Shown here: positions 9,439 to 17,092 of the stretch, one piece after another | Numbering within the stretch: the stretch's first letter is position 1 | Layout of the letters: every line of letters begins with the position of its first letter | Source: Ruminococcus bovis | Lineage (GTDB): Bacteria; Bacillota; Clostridia; Oscillospirales; Acutalibacteraceae | Direction of reading: 5' to 3' | Length of the DNA: 64,000 bases | Assembly: GCF_005601135.1 (NCBI RefSeq) | Contig: NZ_CP039381.1 | Span: forward strand, 1,485,941-1,549,940 | Position numbers and translations under genes: made by a program | The notes under the pieces: model-generated | Database searches by the model: none | What the model saw: only the letters and a program-made list of their open reading frames with translations | What the model was told of the DNA's origin: nothing

Positions 9439-9467
9439 TTGACTGATTGACAGCCATATGATATAAT
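9439..9467 (+). promoter_or_regulatory. Promoter of the rpmG-secE-nusG operon
   Basis: TTGACT, 17-base spacer, TATAAT. The ~85-base leader up to rpmG contains a GTGCCCCAATGAGGGAGG stretch and a small hairpin (ATTATTC / GAATAAT) of unknown role. Confidence 0.75.
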
Positions 9468-9555
9468 CTTAATTACCTCGAATAGGGGTTTATTTTTTGT
9501 GCCCCAATGAGGGAGGCTATATTATTCTAATAGGAATAATCGGGAGGTGCCGTTA

Positions 9556-9705
9556 ATGAGAGTAAAAGTAACAATGGCCTGCACAGAGTGCAAACAGCGT
9601 AATTACAACACAATGAAAAACAAGAAAAACAATCCTGACAGACTTGAAATGAACAAGTACTGCAGATTCTGCAAGAAGCATACTCTGCACAAGGAAACAA
9701 AGTAA
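9556..9705 (+). CDS. rpmG: 50S ribosomal protein L33
   Basis: A 49-residue L33 (begins [17 protein letters not shown], ends HTLHKETK). Two CxxC pairs (CTEC and CRFC) identify the zinc-binding form. GGGAGG sits 10 bases before the ATG. It is the first gene of the rpmG-secE-nusG cluster, the usual Firmicute order; the secE ribosome site begins just after its stop. Zinc-free L33 paralogues may exist elsewhere and cannot be judged here. Confidence 0.95.
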   Translation: MRVKVTMACTECKQRNYNTMKNKKNNPDRLEMNKYCRFCKKHTLHKETK

Positions 9706-9718
9706 TCGGAGGATAGTT

Positions 9719-9967
9719 ATGGCTGAAAAGAACAAGGCTTCTAAGAAAGCTACAAAGAAGAAGAAAAATGTCTTTTCACGAATCATCTCTTACTTCCGAG
9801 CTTGTATCGGGGAATGTAAAAAGATTAGTTGGCCAACATGGCAGCACACAACAAGAAATTTCGGCATTGTTCTTGTCGTAATCATTCTTTGTGGACTTGT
9901 TATCTTTGGTGTAGACAGAGGTCTTTATGCATTGCTTGATCTTGTAATGGAAACTGCCAACACTTAA
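9719..9967 (+). CDS. secE: Preprotein translocase subunit SecE
   Basis: Small essential subunit of the SecYEG channel. 82 residues: a Lys-rich cytosolic start, the conserved amphipathic segment ECKKISWPTWQHTTRN, and one membrane helix (FGIVLVVIILCGLVIFGV). GGAGGA ribosome site. The position between rpmG and nusG is the standard one. Confidence 0.95.
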   Translation: MAEKNKASKKATKKKKNVFSRIISYFRACIGECKKISWPTWQHTTRNFGIVLVVIILCGLVIFGVDRGLYALLDLVMETANT

Positions 9968-9995
9968 GGCATAACTTTGAGAAAGAAGGTTTAGT

Positions 9996-10520
9996 ATGCC
10001 AGAAGCAAAGTGGTATGTTGTTCATACTTATTCAGGATATGAAAACAAAGTTGCCTCAACTCTAGAAACAACTGTTGAGAACCGTGGACTTCAGGATATG
10101 ATTCACGATGTAAAAGTTCCAACAGAAACTGTTGTTGAAGAAGTAAATGGCAAACAGAAGGAAACAGAGCATAAGCTTTATCCCGGATATGTTTTCATAA
10201 AGATGATTTACACAGATGAAACTTGGTATGTAGTCCGCAACATTAGAGGTTGTACAGGTTTTGTCGGTCCATCAAGTAAACCAATTCCTCTTTCAGATGA
10301 AGAAGTTTATCGTATGGGTGTAGAAAAGAAAACAGTTGAAGTTTCTTACTCAGTTGGTGATGAGGTTAGAATCACTTATGGTCCACTTGAAGATTTTGTG
10401 GGTACTGTAGAAGAAATGGATGTTGATAAGGACTATGTAAGAGTTATCGTATCAATGTTTGGTAAGGAAACTCCGGTTGAACTTGATTTAGGTCAGGTTG
10501 AACCAGTAACAGAAGACTGA
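9996..10520 (+). CDS. nusG: Transcription termination/antitermination factor NusG
   Basis: Binds RNA polymerase and couples it to Rho or ribosomes. The N-terminal NGN domain begins AKWYVVHTYSGYENKV and contains YPGYVFIKM; the C-terminal KOW motif is GPLEDFVGTVEEMD. 174 residues, normal for Firmicutes. It follows secE by 28 bases and precedes rplK. Confidence 0.97.
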   Translation: MPEAKWYVVHTYSGYENKVASTLETTVENRGLQDMIHDVKVPTETVVEEVNGKQKETEHKLYPGYVFIKMIYTDETWYVVRNIRGCTGFVGPSSKPIPLSDEEVYRMGVEKKTVEVSYSVGDEVRITYGPLEDFVGTVEEMDVDKDYVRVIVSMFGKETPVELDLGQVEPVTED

Positions 10521-10570
10521 GTATATAATTAGTAATCTACTTTTTATATAAGAGGGATTTTGTGTCCCCA

Positions 10571-10600
10571 GTGGGAGGGCTAAAGCCCACTATAAACCAC
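10571..10600 (+). promoter_or_regulatory. Candidate L1-binding leader site upstream of rplK
   Basis: GTGG pairs with CCAC, enclosing GGGC/GCCC, with an asymmetric internal loop (GA opposite ACTATAAA). A similar architecture recurs before rplA (11056-11082). L1 is known to repress its own operon through such mRNA sites; assignment here is inference. Confidence 0.4.
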
Positions 10601-10620
10601 GAATTAGGAGGAAATTTATT

Positions 10621-11046
10621 ATGGCACAGAAGGTAATCGGCTACATTAAGCTTCAGATTCCTGCCGGCAAAGCTACACCGGCTCCACCAGTTGGTCCTGC
10701 TCTAGGTCAGCACGGTGTTAACATCGTAGCATTTACAAAGGAATTTAACGAAAGAACTCAGAAGGATGCTGGTCTAATCATCCCTGTAGTTATTACAGTA
10801 TATGCAGACCACAGCTTTACATTCGTAACAAAAACTCCACCAGCTGCTGTTCTTATTAAGAAGGCTATCAATCTAAACAGTGGTTCAGGCGAACCTAACA
10901 AGAAGAAGGTTGGTACAATTAAGAAAGAACAGGTTAAGGCAATCGCTGAACAGAAGATGCCTGACCTTAACGCTGCAACAATCGAAACTGCTATGAGCAT
11001 GATCGAAGGTACTTGCAGAAGCATGGGCGTTACAGTAGAAGAATAA
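10621..11046 (+). CDS. rplK: 50S ribosomal protein L11
   Basis: Part of the GTPase-associated centre with L10 and L7/L12. 141 residues; the N-terminal proline-rich stretch [22 protein letters not shown] and C-terminal rRNA-binding domain ([22 protein letters not shown]) are intact. GGAGG ribosome site. Followed by rplA after 54 bases containing a second candidate L1 site. Confidence 0.97.
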   Translation: MAQKVIGYIKLQIPAGKATPAPPVGPALGQHGVNIVAFTKEFNERTQKDAGLIIPVVITVYADHSFTFVTKTPPAAVLIKKAINLNSGSGEPNKKKVGTIKKEQVKAIAEQKMPDLNAATIETAMSMIEGTCRSMGVTVEE

Positions 11047-11055
11047 TTTATTCCG

Positions 11056-11082
11056 GGTGGGAGGAATATCCGTTTGACCACC
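11056..11082 (+). promoter_or_regulatory. Candidate L1-binding site upstream of rplA
   Basis: GGTGG and CCACC flank GAGGAATATCC and GTTTGA, giving a stem, an asymmetric internal loop and an upper stem. It resembles the site before rplK and lies in the short gap before the L1 gene. Confidence 0.4.
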
Positions 11083-11100
11083 TAATGATGGAGGATTTAA

Positions 11101-11796
11101 ATGAAACACGGTAAGAATTATGTTGATAGCGCAAAGCTTATCGACAAAAATAAACAATATGATACAAAGGAAGCTCTTGACCTTTGTTTACAGACTGCAA
11201 AAGCAAAGTTTGACGAAACAATCGAACTTCATGTTAGACTAGGTGTTGACTCTCGTCACGCTGATCAGCAGGTTCGTGGTGCAGTTGTTCTTCCAAACGG
11301 TACAGGTAAGGACGTTAGAGTTCTTGCTATCTGTAAGGGTGAAAACGAACAGCTAGCTAAGGATGCAGGTGCAGACTTTGTTGGTGCAGAAGATATGACA
11401 CAGAAGATCCAGCAGGAAAATTGGATGGATTTCGATGTTCTTGTTACTACACCTGATTGTATGGGTCTAGTTGGTCGTCTAGGTAGAATCCTAGGTCCTC
11501 GTGGCTTAATGCCAAACCCAAAGGCCGGTACAGTTACTCCTGACATTGCTAAGGCAATCAAGGAAGCTAAGGCTGGTAAGATTGAATATCGTCTAGATAA
11601 GACAAACATTATCCACTGCCCAATCGGTAAGAAGAGCTTTGGTACAGATAAGCTATCTGAAAACCTAGAAACTCTTATGGATGCAGTTGTTAAGGCTAAG
11701 CCTGCTGCTGCTAAGGGTCAGTACATCAAGTCTGTTGCTGTTACATCAACAATGGGTCCTGGTGTTAAGCTTGCTACTTCAAAGTACGGCAACTAA
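11101..11796 (+). CDS. rplA: 50S ribosomal protein L1
   Basis: 231 residues; forms the L1 stalk and, in many bacteria, represses its own mRNA. Diagnostic segments are [43 protein letters not shown] and [20 protein letters not shown] before the ATG. A ~190-base gap with an L10 leader follows, so rplJL can be controlled separately. Confidence 0.97.
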   Translation: MKHGKNYVDSAKLIDKNKQYDTKEALDLCLQTAKAKFDETIELHVRLGVDSRHADQQVRGAVVLPNGTGKDVRVLAICKGENEQLAKDAGADFVGAEDMTQKIQQENWMDFDVLVTTPDCMGLVGRLGRILGPRGLMPNPKAGTVTPDIAKAIKEAKAGKIEYRLDKTNIIHCPIGKKSFGTDKLSENLETLMDAVVKAKPAAAKGQYIKSVAVTSTMGPGVKLATSKYGN

Positions 11797-11831
11797 TTTA
11801 TTTGTTATTAACGAAAGTTAATATATATATT

Positions 11832-11945
11832 TCGCTGTTCTAAAGACAGTAGGTGCAGAAATGCGTAAGTTTATCGCCTACCGAGGAAGAGAATTATTAC
11901 TATGTAATTTATGCCTCTCCTCGGAAACTGGGAGAGGTTTTCTTT
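11832..11945 (+). promoter_or_regulatory. L10 (rplJ) ribosomal leader with attenuator
   Basis: The segment AAAGACAGTAGGTG ... CGCCTACCGAGG is the conserved core of the Firmicute L10 leader, which binds the L10(L12)4 complex. It is followed by a hairpin CCTCTCC / GGAGAGG with TTTTCTTTT (11914-11945) that can act as the terminator. Autoregulation is established for this RNA class; here it is assigned by motif. Confidence 0.85.
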
Positions 11946-11982
11946 TGAACTGCGTATAAAAATTCATACGGAGGTGACAGAA

Positions 11983-12546
11983 TTGCCAAGTGAAAAGGTT
12001 TTAGAAGCTAAGAAAGCTTTAGTAGCTGAACTTGCTGAAAGACTAAAAGCTTCTGTTTCTGGTATTGTTGTTAACTACGAAGGTATCAGCGTTGCTGATG
12101 ATACAGCTCTTAGAAAAGAACTTCGTGAATGTGATGTTAAGTACACAGTTGTTAAGAATACAATGCTAGGTAGAGCTTGTGAAGAAGCTGGTCTAGCCGG
12201 TCTAGAAGATGTACTAGAAGGTACAACAGCTATTGCTACAAGTGAAACAGATTACACTGGTGCTGCAAGAGTTCTTAGCAAGTATGCTAAGGATATTGAT
12301 ACTTTTGCAATTAAGAGTGGTTTCCTTGATGGTGAAGTTATTGATATGGACAAGATTAATGCCCTAGCAAAACTACCTACAAGAGAAGTTCTACTTGCAA
12401 ATGTTCTTGGTGCATTCCAGGCTCCTATTGCATCATTCGCAAGAGGTGTCCAGGCTATCGTTGACAAGGGTGGCGTTGAAGCTTGCCTTGCTGACAAAGA
12501 AAATGCTGATGCTGAAGAAGCTCCAGCAGAAGAAGCTGCAGAATAA
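11983..12546 (+). CDS. rplJ: 50S ribosomal protein L10
   Basis: Scaffold of the L7/L12 stalk. I start at the TTG at 11983, behind a near-perfect GGAGGTGA ribosome site, giving 187 residues beginning MPSEKVLEAKKALVAEL; an upstream ATG at 11911 would lie inside the leader hairpin and is rejected. The L10 core (GIVVNYEGIS, YTVVKNTMLGRA) and C-terminal helices for L7/L12 binding are present; the acidic end (DAEEAPAEEAAE) resembles L7/L12 tails. Confidence 0.95.
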   Translation: MPSEKVLEAKKALVAELAERLKASVSGIVVNYEGISVADDTALRKELRECDVKYTVVKNTMLGRACEEAGLAGLEDVLEGTTAIATSETDYTGAARVLSKYAKDIDTFAIKSGFLDGEVIDMDKINALAKLPTREVLLANVLGAFQAPIASFARGVQAIVDKGGVEACLADKENADAEEAPAEEAAE

Positions 12547-12606
12547 TTTATCTGCAAAATTAACTTAAATTATAACTATAACTTAAAATTTCGGAGGTAT
12601 ATTAAA

Positions 12607-12981
12607 ATGGCTAGTGAAAAGATTACTGCTATTATTGAAGAATTAAAGACTCTTACAGTTCTTGAACTATCTGATCTAGTTCACGCTGTAGAAGATGAAT
12701 TTGGTGTATCAGCTGCTGCTGCTGTTGCAGTTGCTGCTCCTGGTGCTGGCGAAGCTGCTGCTGAAGAAAAGACAGAATTTGATGTTGTTCTTAAGTCTGC
12801 TGGTTCAAGCAAGATCAACGTTATCAAGGCTGTTCGTGAAATCACAGGTCTAGGCCTAAAGGAAGCTAAGGCTGTTGTTGATGGCGCACCTAAGACAGTT
12901 AAGGAAGCTGTTTCTAAGGACGATGCTGAAGCTATGAAGACAAAGCTAGAAGAAGCTGGCGCAGAAGTAGAACTAAAGTAA
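12607..12981 (+). CDS. rplL: 50S ribosomal protein L7/L12
   Basis: 124 residues: N-terminal dimerisation helices, an Ala/Gly-rich hinge ([20 protein letters not shown]) and the C-terminal factor-binding domain with [24 protein letters not shown] ribosome site. A strong terminator follows directly and rpoB is not next, unlike the common rplKAJL-rpoBC arrangement. Confidence 0.97.
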   Translation: MASEKITAIIEELKTLTVLELSDLVHAVEDEFGVSAAAAVAVAAPGAGEAAAEEKTEFDVVLKSAGSSKINVIKAVREITGLGLKEAKAVVDGAPKTVKEAVSKDDAEAMKTKLEEAGAEVELK

Positions 12982-13003
12982 TTTAGTCTTAACTTGCATT
13001 TTT

Positions 13004-13026
13004 AAGGGACTCATATGAGTCCCTTT
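13004..13026 (+). terminator. Terminator after rplL
   Basis: AAGGGACTCA and its complement meet almost without a loop and end in T6. Confidence 0.88.
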
Positions 13027-13117
13027 TTTGCTTTTGTATTTATTTTTTCAGTTAGTAGTTTTCTGTTCTGCATATTAGGTTTTTTCAATTCTTATTTTGC
13101 CTCAAGGTTGGTTGGAT

Positions 13118-13547
13118 AAATTAAGGTTTGTCTTTTTAATTTTGATTGTGGGTTAAGGTTAATTTGTTTTTTAATCTTTATTGTGGATAGAGAAAAGTAT
13201 ATTTTTTAATATAAAGGAAAATTTGTAAAAATATCATACCTATTACTATAATAATAGTTTGGCTTACAGATGTAGGGTCCAACAGTGTTGGACCGTTACA
13301 AACTATCCTAAATAAAGGTATTATGTCCTATGTAGATATTATAAATTTATAGTCTGCAAACAGGACAAAAATCCCATATACATCACACTTTTTAACGGGC
13401 GAACAGTGTTCGCCCCTACGACTGTGAGCCATAATATGATATAAAAATTGATACTGTTTATGTTACAAAATATCGTTATAATATAAATTGTACAACCACA
13501 TAGTTTACATATTTTATAATTTACAACATCCCCACAAACCCTAATTT
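13118..13547 (-). repeat. Mosaic MITE-like repeat, copy B
   Basis: Reverse-oriented copy in the convergent gap between rplL and the 13703-14509 gene. Ends are AAATTAAGGTTTGTC and CCCCACAAACCCTAATTT. It carries two palindromic cassettes, GGGTCCAACAGTGTTGGACC (about 13276-13295) and the GGGCGAACAGTGTTCGCCCC type (about 13399-13418). It lacks the ~100-base extra module. Confidence 0.8.
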
Positions 13548-13623
13548 ACAAACTTATCTATAATTACAATCAAAAATAAAAAGTAATTTGTAACTCTATA
13601 AAAAATTATACTTACATAAGGAA

Positions 13624-13659
13624 TAAAAAACCTATCACAAAATTTGTGATAGGTTTTTT
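13624..13659. terminator. Bidirectional terminator
   Basis: Perfect arms ACCTATCACAAA and complement, with an A run on the left and T run on the right, so it can stop transcription of the minus-strand gene at 13703 and of anything from the left. Confidence 0.8.
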
Positions 13660-13702
13660 GGAGTTATTGATATGAAAAAATATTGTTATCAAATATTACT
13701 GA

Positions 13703-14509
13703 TTATTGCTGATTTTGTAGTGTCTCTGCAAAACGAGAAGTTTTCTTCTTCTTAACCTTTTCAGGTTTAACAGTTTTGCCAATATACTTTCTGCCACCCT
13801 TAGAATACTTCTGCATATCCTCATCAAAGTGTTCGTAAAGTTTGTCATACTGTTCATCAGTTAGTGAGTTAATAATAACAATATTAACGATTGAACGAGT
13901 ATCGGCATCACCGTTGTTGTACTGACGGTTAAGTAGCTGAGCTAACTTTTCAACTTGCTTCTTACTAGGGTTTTTCATATATTCCTTTACTCTTGGAACA
14001 ATGTGTTCCTTAGTAAAAGTAACACCTCTAAATGGGTAGTAGTTGTCAGCTTCTTCCTTAATTTCATCCTTTAGCTCAGGGAAGAATGTTACAAATCTCT
14101 TTGCTAGGAATTCAGGGTCAGCACTACCTTCATCTTTGTTTTTCTTCTTTTTTTTCTTAGCTTGTTGTACTTTCTTTAGTTGAGTTTTGTCACCAAGCAT
14201 TTCTGCAAAGTCTTTACCGATAGACTCAGCATCTGACATTGTGTCACTTTCAGGGTCAAATAGCCATGTAGCCATATTCTTCCAGTCATTATCAGGACCT
14301 TCATCTGTCATACCACAAGAACGAAGTACAAGGTGGTTGTCCTTCTCTGTATAAATAACTGAATAAATAAGACTGCCATTTGTAAACATAGCAACCTTTT
14401 CACCGTCATCAGAGGCTACATTCTGTTGTGTAAAGCCTTGTTGTGACAATGCCTTTTCTACTTTATCTGTAATAGCACTAAATGCTTTGTTTAAAATATT
14501 ATCTGCCAA
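13703..14509 (-). CDS. Hypothetical cytosolic protein, Lys-rich
   Basis: 268 residues, no signal peptide or membrane helix. An N-terminal alpha/beta domain (about 1-105) is followed by a poly-lysine linker (KKKKKKNKDE near 120), a helical C-terminal domain (about 130-245) and a basic tail. The start is a TTG at 14509 behind AAAGGATG; an in-frame stop lies just upstream, so no ATG start is possible. I do not recognise the family. The charged linker suggests nucleic-acid or protein contacts, but this is a guess. Its promoter region abuts the insertion sequence at 14587. Confidence 0.6.
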   Translation of the reverse strand: MADNILNKAFSAITDKVEKALSQQGFTQQNVASDDGEKVAMFTNGSLIYSVIYTEKDNHLVLRSCGMTDEGPDNDWKNMATWLFDPESDTMSDAESIGKDFAEMLGDKTQLKKVQQAKKKKKKNKDEGSADPEFLAKRFVTFFPELKDEIKEEADNYYPFRGVTFTKEHIVPRVKEYMKNPSKKQVEKLAQLLNRQYNNGDADTRSIVNIVIINSLTDEQYDKLYEHFDEDMQKYSKGGRKYIGKTVKPEKVKKKKTSRFAETLQNQQ

Positions 14510-14561
14510 GGTAATTCATCCTTTCAATCTTGTCTTTCAATTATACCTTGAATATAAGAAT

Positions 14562-14586
14562 TTGTCAAAGGTTTTTCCCTTGACTT
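14562..14586. repeat. Left target-site duplication (25 bp) of IS copy 1
   Basis: Identical 25-base sequence recurs at 15731-15755. It contains an imperfect dyad, GTCAAAGG / CCCTTGAC around T5. Confidence 0.9.
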
Positions 14587-15730
14587 TGTATGTGTTAAAA
14601 TGATATGACCCAATAAAAAAGAGGAGTAACTTCAAAATATGGTATAATGGAATCGCTAAAAAAACATTAACCTAAGAAAGAAGTATTCCTCATGAATATG
14701 ATAACACAAGAAGCAAAGAAAAAGCAAGCCATAGTAAAATACGCACTAAAAAAAGGAAAAAGCAAAGCAAGTAGAATGTACGGTGTAAGTCTTTCAAGCG
14801 TAAAGAGATGGTGTAAACAATATGACGGTACCTGGCAATCGCTATTGCCTAAATCACACAGACCACATAGTCATCCTAACAGGCACACAAAAAGAGAAGA
14901 AAGACAAATTAGAAATTCTTTCAAAAAGTGCTATGAAAGATATGGATGGGATGGAGTATACAGTGATTTAAAGAGAAAAGGATATACAAGAAGCTACTCA
15001 GGAATGATATATGCAGCTAAAAGAATGGGCTTAGTAAAATATAAAAAGACAAAGAAAAAGAGCCGTAAGCATAGAAGATATCCGGAACTGTTAATACCTG
15101 GAGAAAAGGTGCAGATAGATGTAAAAGAAGTGCCATATAATTGCTTAAGAGGTAAGGCTTTAAGGGACGGAAAGCATTTTTATCAATGGACTGCAATAGA
15201 TGAATGTACAAGGATGAGATTTGTATATGGGTTTGAAGAACACACACCTGAAAACTCAACCAAATTCTTGAAAATGTTATTGAAAGAATTTCCGTTTAAA
15301 ATACAGACTATTCAAACAGATAACGGAAGAGAATTCACATATAAATATCAGAGCAGTGAAGTGAAAAGTCCTTTTGAAATAGAATTAAACAAACTAGGTA
15401 TAAATCATAAATTAATACCACCACGAACACCTTGGCACAACGGAAAGGTAGAAAGAAGTCATAGAAACGACCAAAATATTTCTATGATTGGGAAACATTC
15501 AGAAATATTGAAGAATTAAACACAAAATTAAAAGGACATTTGGAATGGAGTAATAACAAAACAATGAGAACACTTGATTATAAGAGTCCAATGCAGTTAT
15601 TGAGTGAAAAGTTAGAATTGAAATCCATTCATTAATTAATATTCATAATCAAAATTCAGTAAAACAAGCGAAATATTAAATCGTATTTTATTTTTACCCT
15701 AAAATGGGTCATATCTATTTACAACACAGA
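14587..15730 (+). mobile_element. Insertion sequence, copy 1 (DDE, IS481/IS1202-like, 1144 bp)
   Basis: The boundaries are fixed by the flanking 25-bp direct repeats. Termini are imperfect inverted repeats of 25 bp (19 matches), beginning TGTATGTGTTAAA and sharing GATATGACCC. It carries one transposase gene, here frameshifted. A near-identical copy lies at 36346-37489. A TSD this long is unusual: IS481 members normally make far shorter ones, while IS1202-type elements are, from memory, reported in the mid-20s. The family is therefore provisional. Confidence 0.9.
14692..15635 (+). pseudogene. IS transposase, copy 1 (frameshifted)
   Basis: Would encode about 314 residues: an N-terminal helix-turn-helix (SKASRMYGVSLSSVKRWCKQY), a linker, then an rve/DDE integrase core with QIDVKEVPYN, TIQTDNGREF and the Glu motif HNGKVERSHRND. 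Compared with copy 2, one G is missing near 15473 (ACCAAAATATT against ACCAAAGATATT), so the frame ends early at residue 275 and the last ~50 residues are out of frame. The sequence is otherwise nearly identical to copy 2, so inactivation is recent. Confidence 0.85.
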
Positions 15731-15755
15731 TTGTCAAAGGTTTTTCCCTTGACTT
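15731..15755. repeat. Right target-site duplication (25 bp) of IS copy 1
   Basis: Exact repeat of 14562-14586. It ends immediately upstream of the murI promoter. Confidence 0.9.
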
Positions 15756-15759
15756 ACCC

Positions 15760-15788
15760 TTGAAAGTTACTTCTTTCTATGATAAAAT
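15760..15788 (+). promoter_or_regulatory. Promoter of murI-argS operon
   Basis: TTGAAA, 17-base spacer, TAAAAT, located 4 bases after the right IS duplication, so the insertion left the core promoter intact. Confidence 0.6.
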
Positions 15789-15847
15789 GAATATGTATGT
15801 TATATATAAGACAAAATTATAGAATTTTAGTCTGATAGGAGATTACA

Positions 15848-16660
15848 ATGGATAAAAGAGCTATTGGTGTATTTGATTCCGGACTAGGTGGACTGACTGC
15901 CGTTAAGCAGTTAATAAAGGTTTTGCCAAATGAGAATATTGTTTATTTTGGCGATACAGGTAGAGTTCCATATGGTTCAAGAAGTAATGACACTATAAAA
16001 AAATATGCTTTACAAGATGCAAACTTTTTATTACAACACAATGTAAAAATGGTTATTGCTGCTTGTGGTACAGTTTCTTCAGTAGCCGGTGACTTGTTGA
16101 GAGCTCAGGGTTACCCATATACCGGTGTTGTAAACCCTACTGTATATACTGCTGTACGCACAACTAAAAATAAAAGAGTTGGTGTTATCGGTACAAGTGC
16201 CACAATCGGTAGCCATAGCTACAAAAAAAGACTGACTGAGGAAGATCCGGAAATCAAGGTTTTTGAACAGGACTGTCCTCTATTTGTTCCACTTGTTGAA
16301 AATGGTTTCATTGATAAAAATGATCCTATTGTACACCTTACAGTAGAAAGATACCTTGCATCATTAAAAGAAAACAATGTTGATACGTTAATCCTAGGTT
16401 GTACTCATTACCCAATTTTGCGTGATGTTATTGCCGAAGTTATGGGGGATAGTGTTTCACTAATAGATAGTGGTATGGAAACTGCTTATTATGCAAAGAA
16501 AGTTCTTAAGAGAGAAAACTTACTTGCACCGGATGACCAAGTAGGCAAAAATGAATTTTATGTTAGCGACACTCCTGATAACTTTGAAAAGGTTGCTGAA
16601 ATTTTCTTAGGACAAAATATTGACCACTATGTAAAACAGATAAATATAGAGGAATATTAA
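15848..16660 (+). CDS. murI: Glutamate racemase
   Basis: Supplies D-glutamate for peptidoglycan. 270 residues; N-terminal IGVFDSGLGGLTAVKQL, first catalytic cysteine in AACGTVSS and second in LGCTHYP. The first motif has Gly where the well-known form has Asn (ACNT), which I believe is a clostridial variant. GGAG-type ribosome site before the ATG. Its stop overlaps the next start (TAATG), so the genes are coupled. Confidence 0.93.
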   Translation: MDKRAIGVFDSGLGGLTAVKQLIKVLPNENIVYFGDTGRVPYGSRSNDTIKKYALQDANFLLQHNVKMVIAACGTVSSVAGDLLRAQGYPYTGVVNPTVYTAVRTTKNKRVGVIGTSATIGSHSYKKRLTEEDPEIKVFEQDCPLFVPLVENGFIDKNDPIVHLTVERYLASLKENNVDTLILGCTHYPILRDVIAEVMGDSVSLIDSGMETAYYAKKVLKRENLLAPDDQVGKNEFYVSDTPDNFEKVAEIFLGQNIDHYVKQINIEEY

Positions 16661-17091
16661 TGAGTAAAAAGTATTTGATAACATTCTATGCTTCTCAAAG
16701 TAACCTGCAAGAAAAGGACGAAATGACTTTTACTGCACCGGGTGAATACTATGAGGAAAATGGCATAAGAATTGTAAAATATAAAGAGTATTCTGAAGAT
16801 AGTCAGCTTGAAGGTGACTATTCGCTAAACACCATTAAAATTGTAAATGACAGTAAACTCTCTATTCTTAGAGAAGGTGACCACACAACAAGACTTTTCT
16901 TAGAAAAAGACAAGGTACATAATTGCCATTACAGAACAAAAATGGGTGACTTAATGTTTAGTGTCTTATGTACAAAGCTACACAATAATTTAACAGATAA
17001 CGGTGGTAAGCTTGATGTTGCTTATAGCCTTGACTTAAATGGTGAAACTGTCAGCTACAACCGTTTTATTCTTACAGTAAAGGAAAATTGA
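16660..17091 (+). CDS. DUF1934 family protein (YwiB-like)
   Basis: 143 residues predicted to form a small beta-barrel; no signal peptide. It sits between murI and argS with a 1-base overlap and a 1-base gap. Bacillus ywiB, also a DUF1934 gene, lies beside argS, which supports the assignment. Function is unknown; the lipocalin-like fold noted for the family is recollection, not shown here. Confidence 0.75.
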   Translation: MSKKYLITFYASQSNLQEKDEMTFTAPGEYYEENGIRIVKYKEYSEDSQLEGDYSLNTIKIVNDSKLSILREGDHTTRLFLEKDKVHNCHYRTKMGDLMFSVLCTKLHNNLTDNGGKLDVAYSLDLNGETVSYNRFILTVKEN

Positions 17092-17092
17092 T

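Noticed and set aside
11911..11982. Upstream ATG start for rplJ giving 24 extra residues
   Set aside because: It lies within the L10 leader terminator, and the TTG at 11983 has a near-perfect ribosome site and the expected N-terminus.
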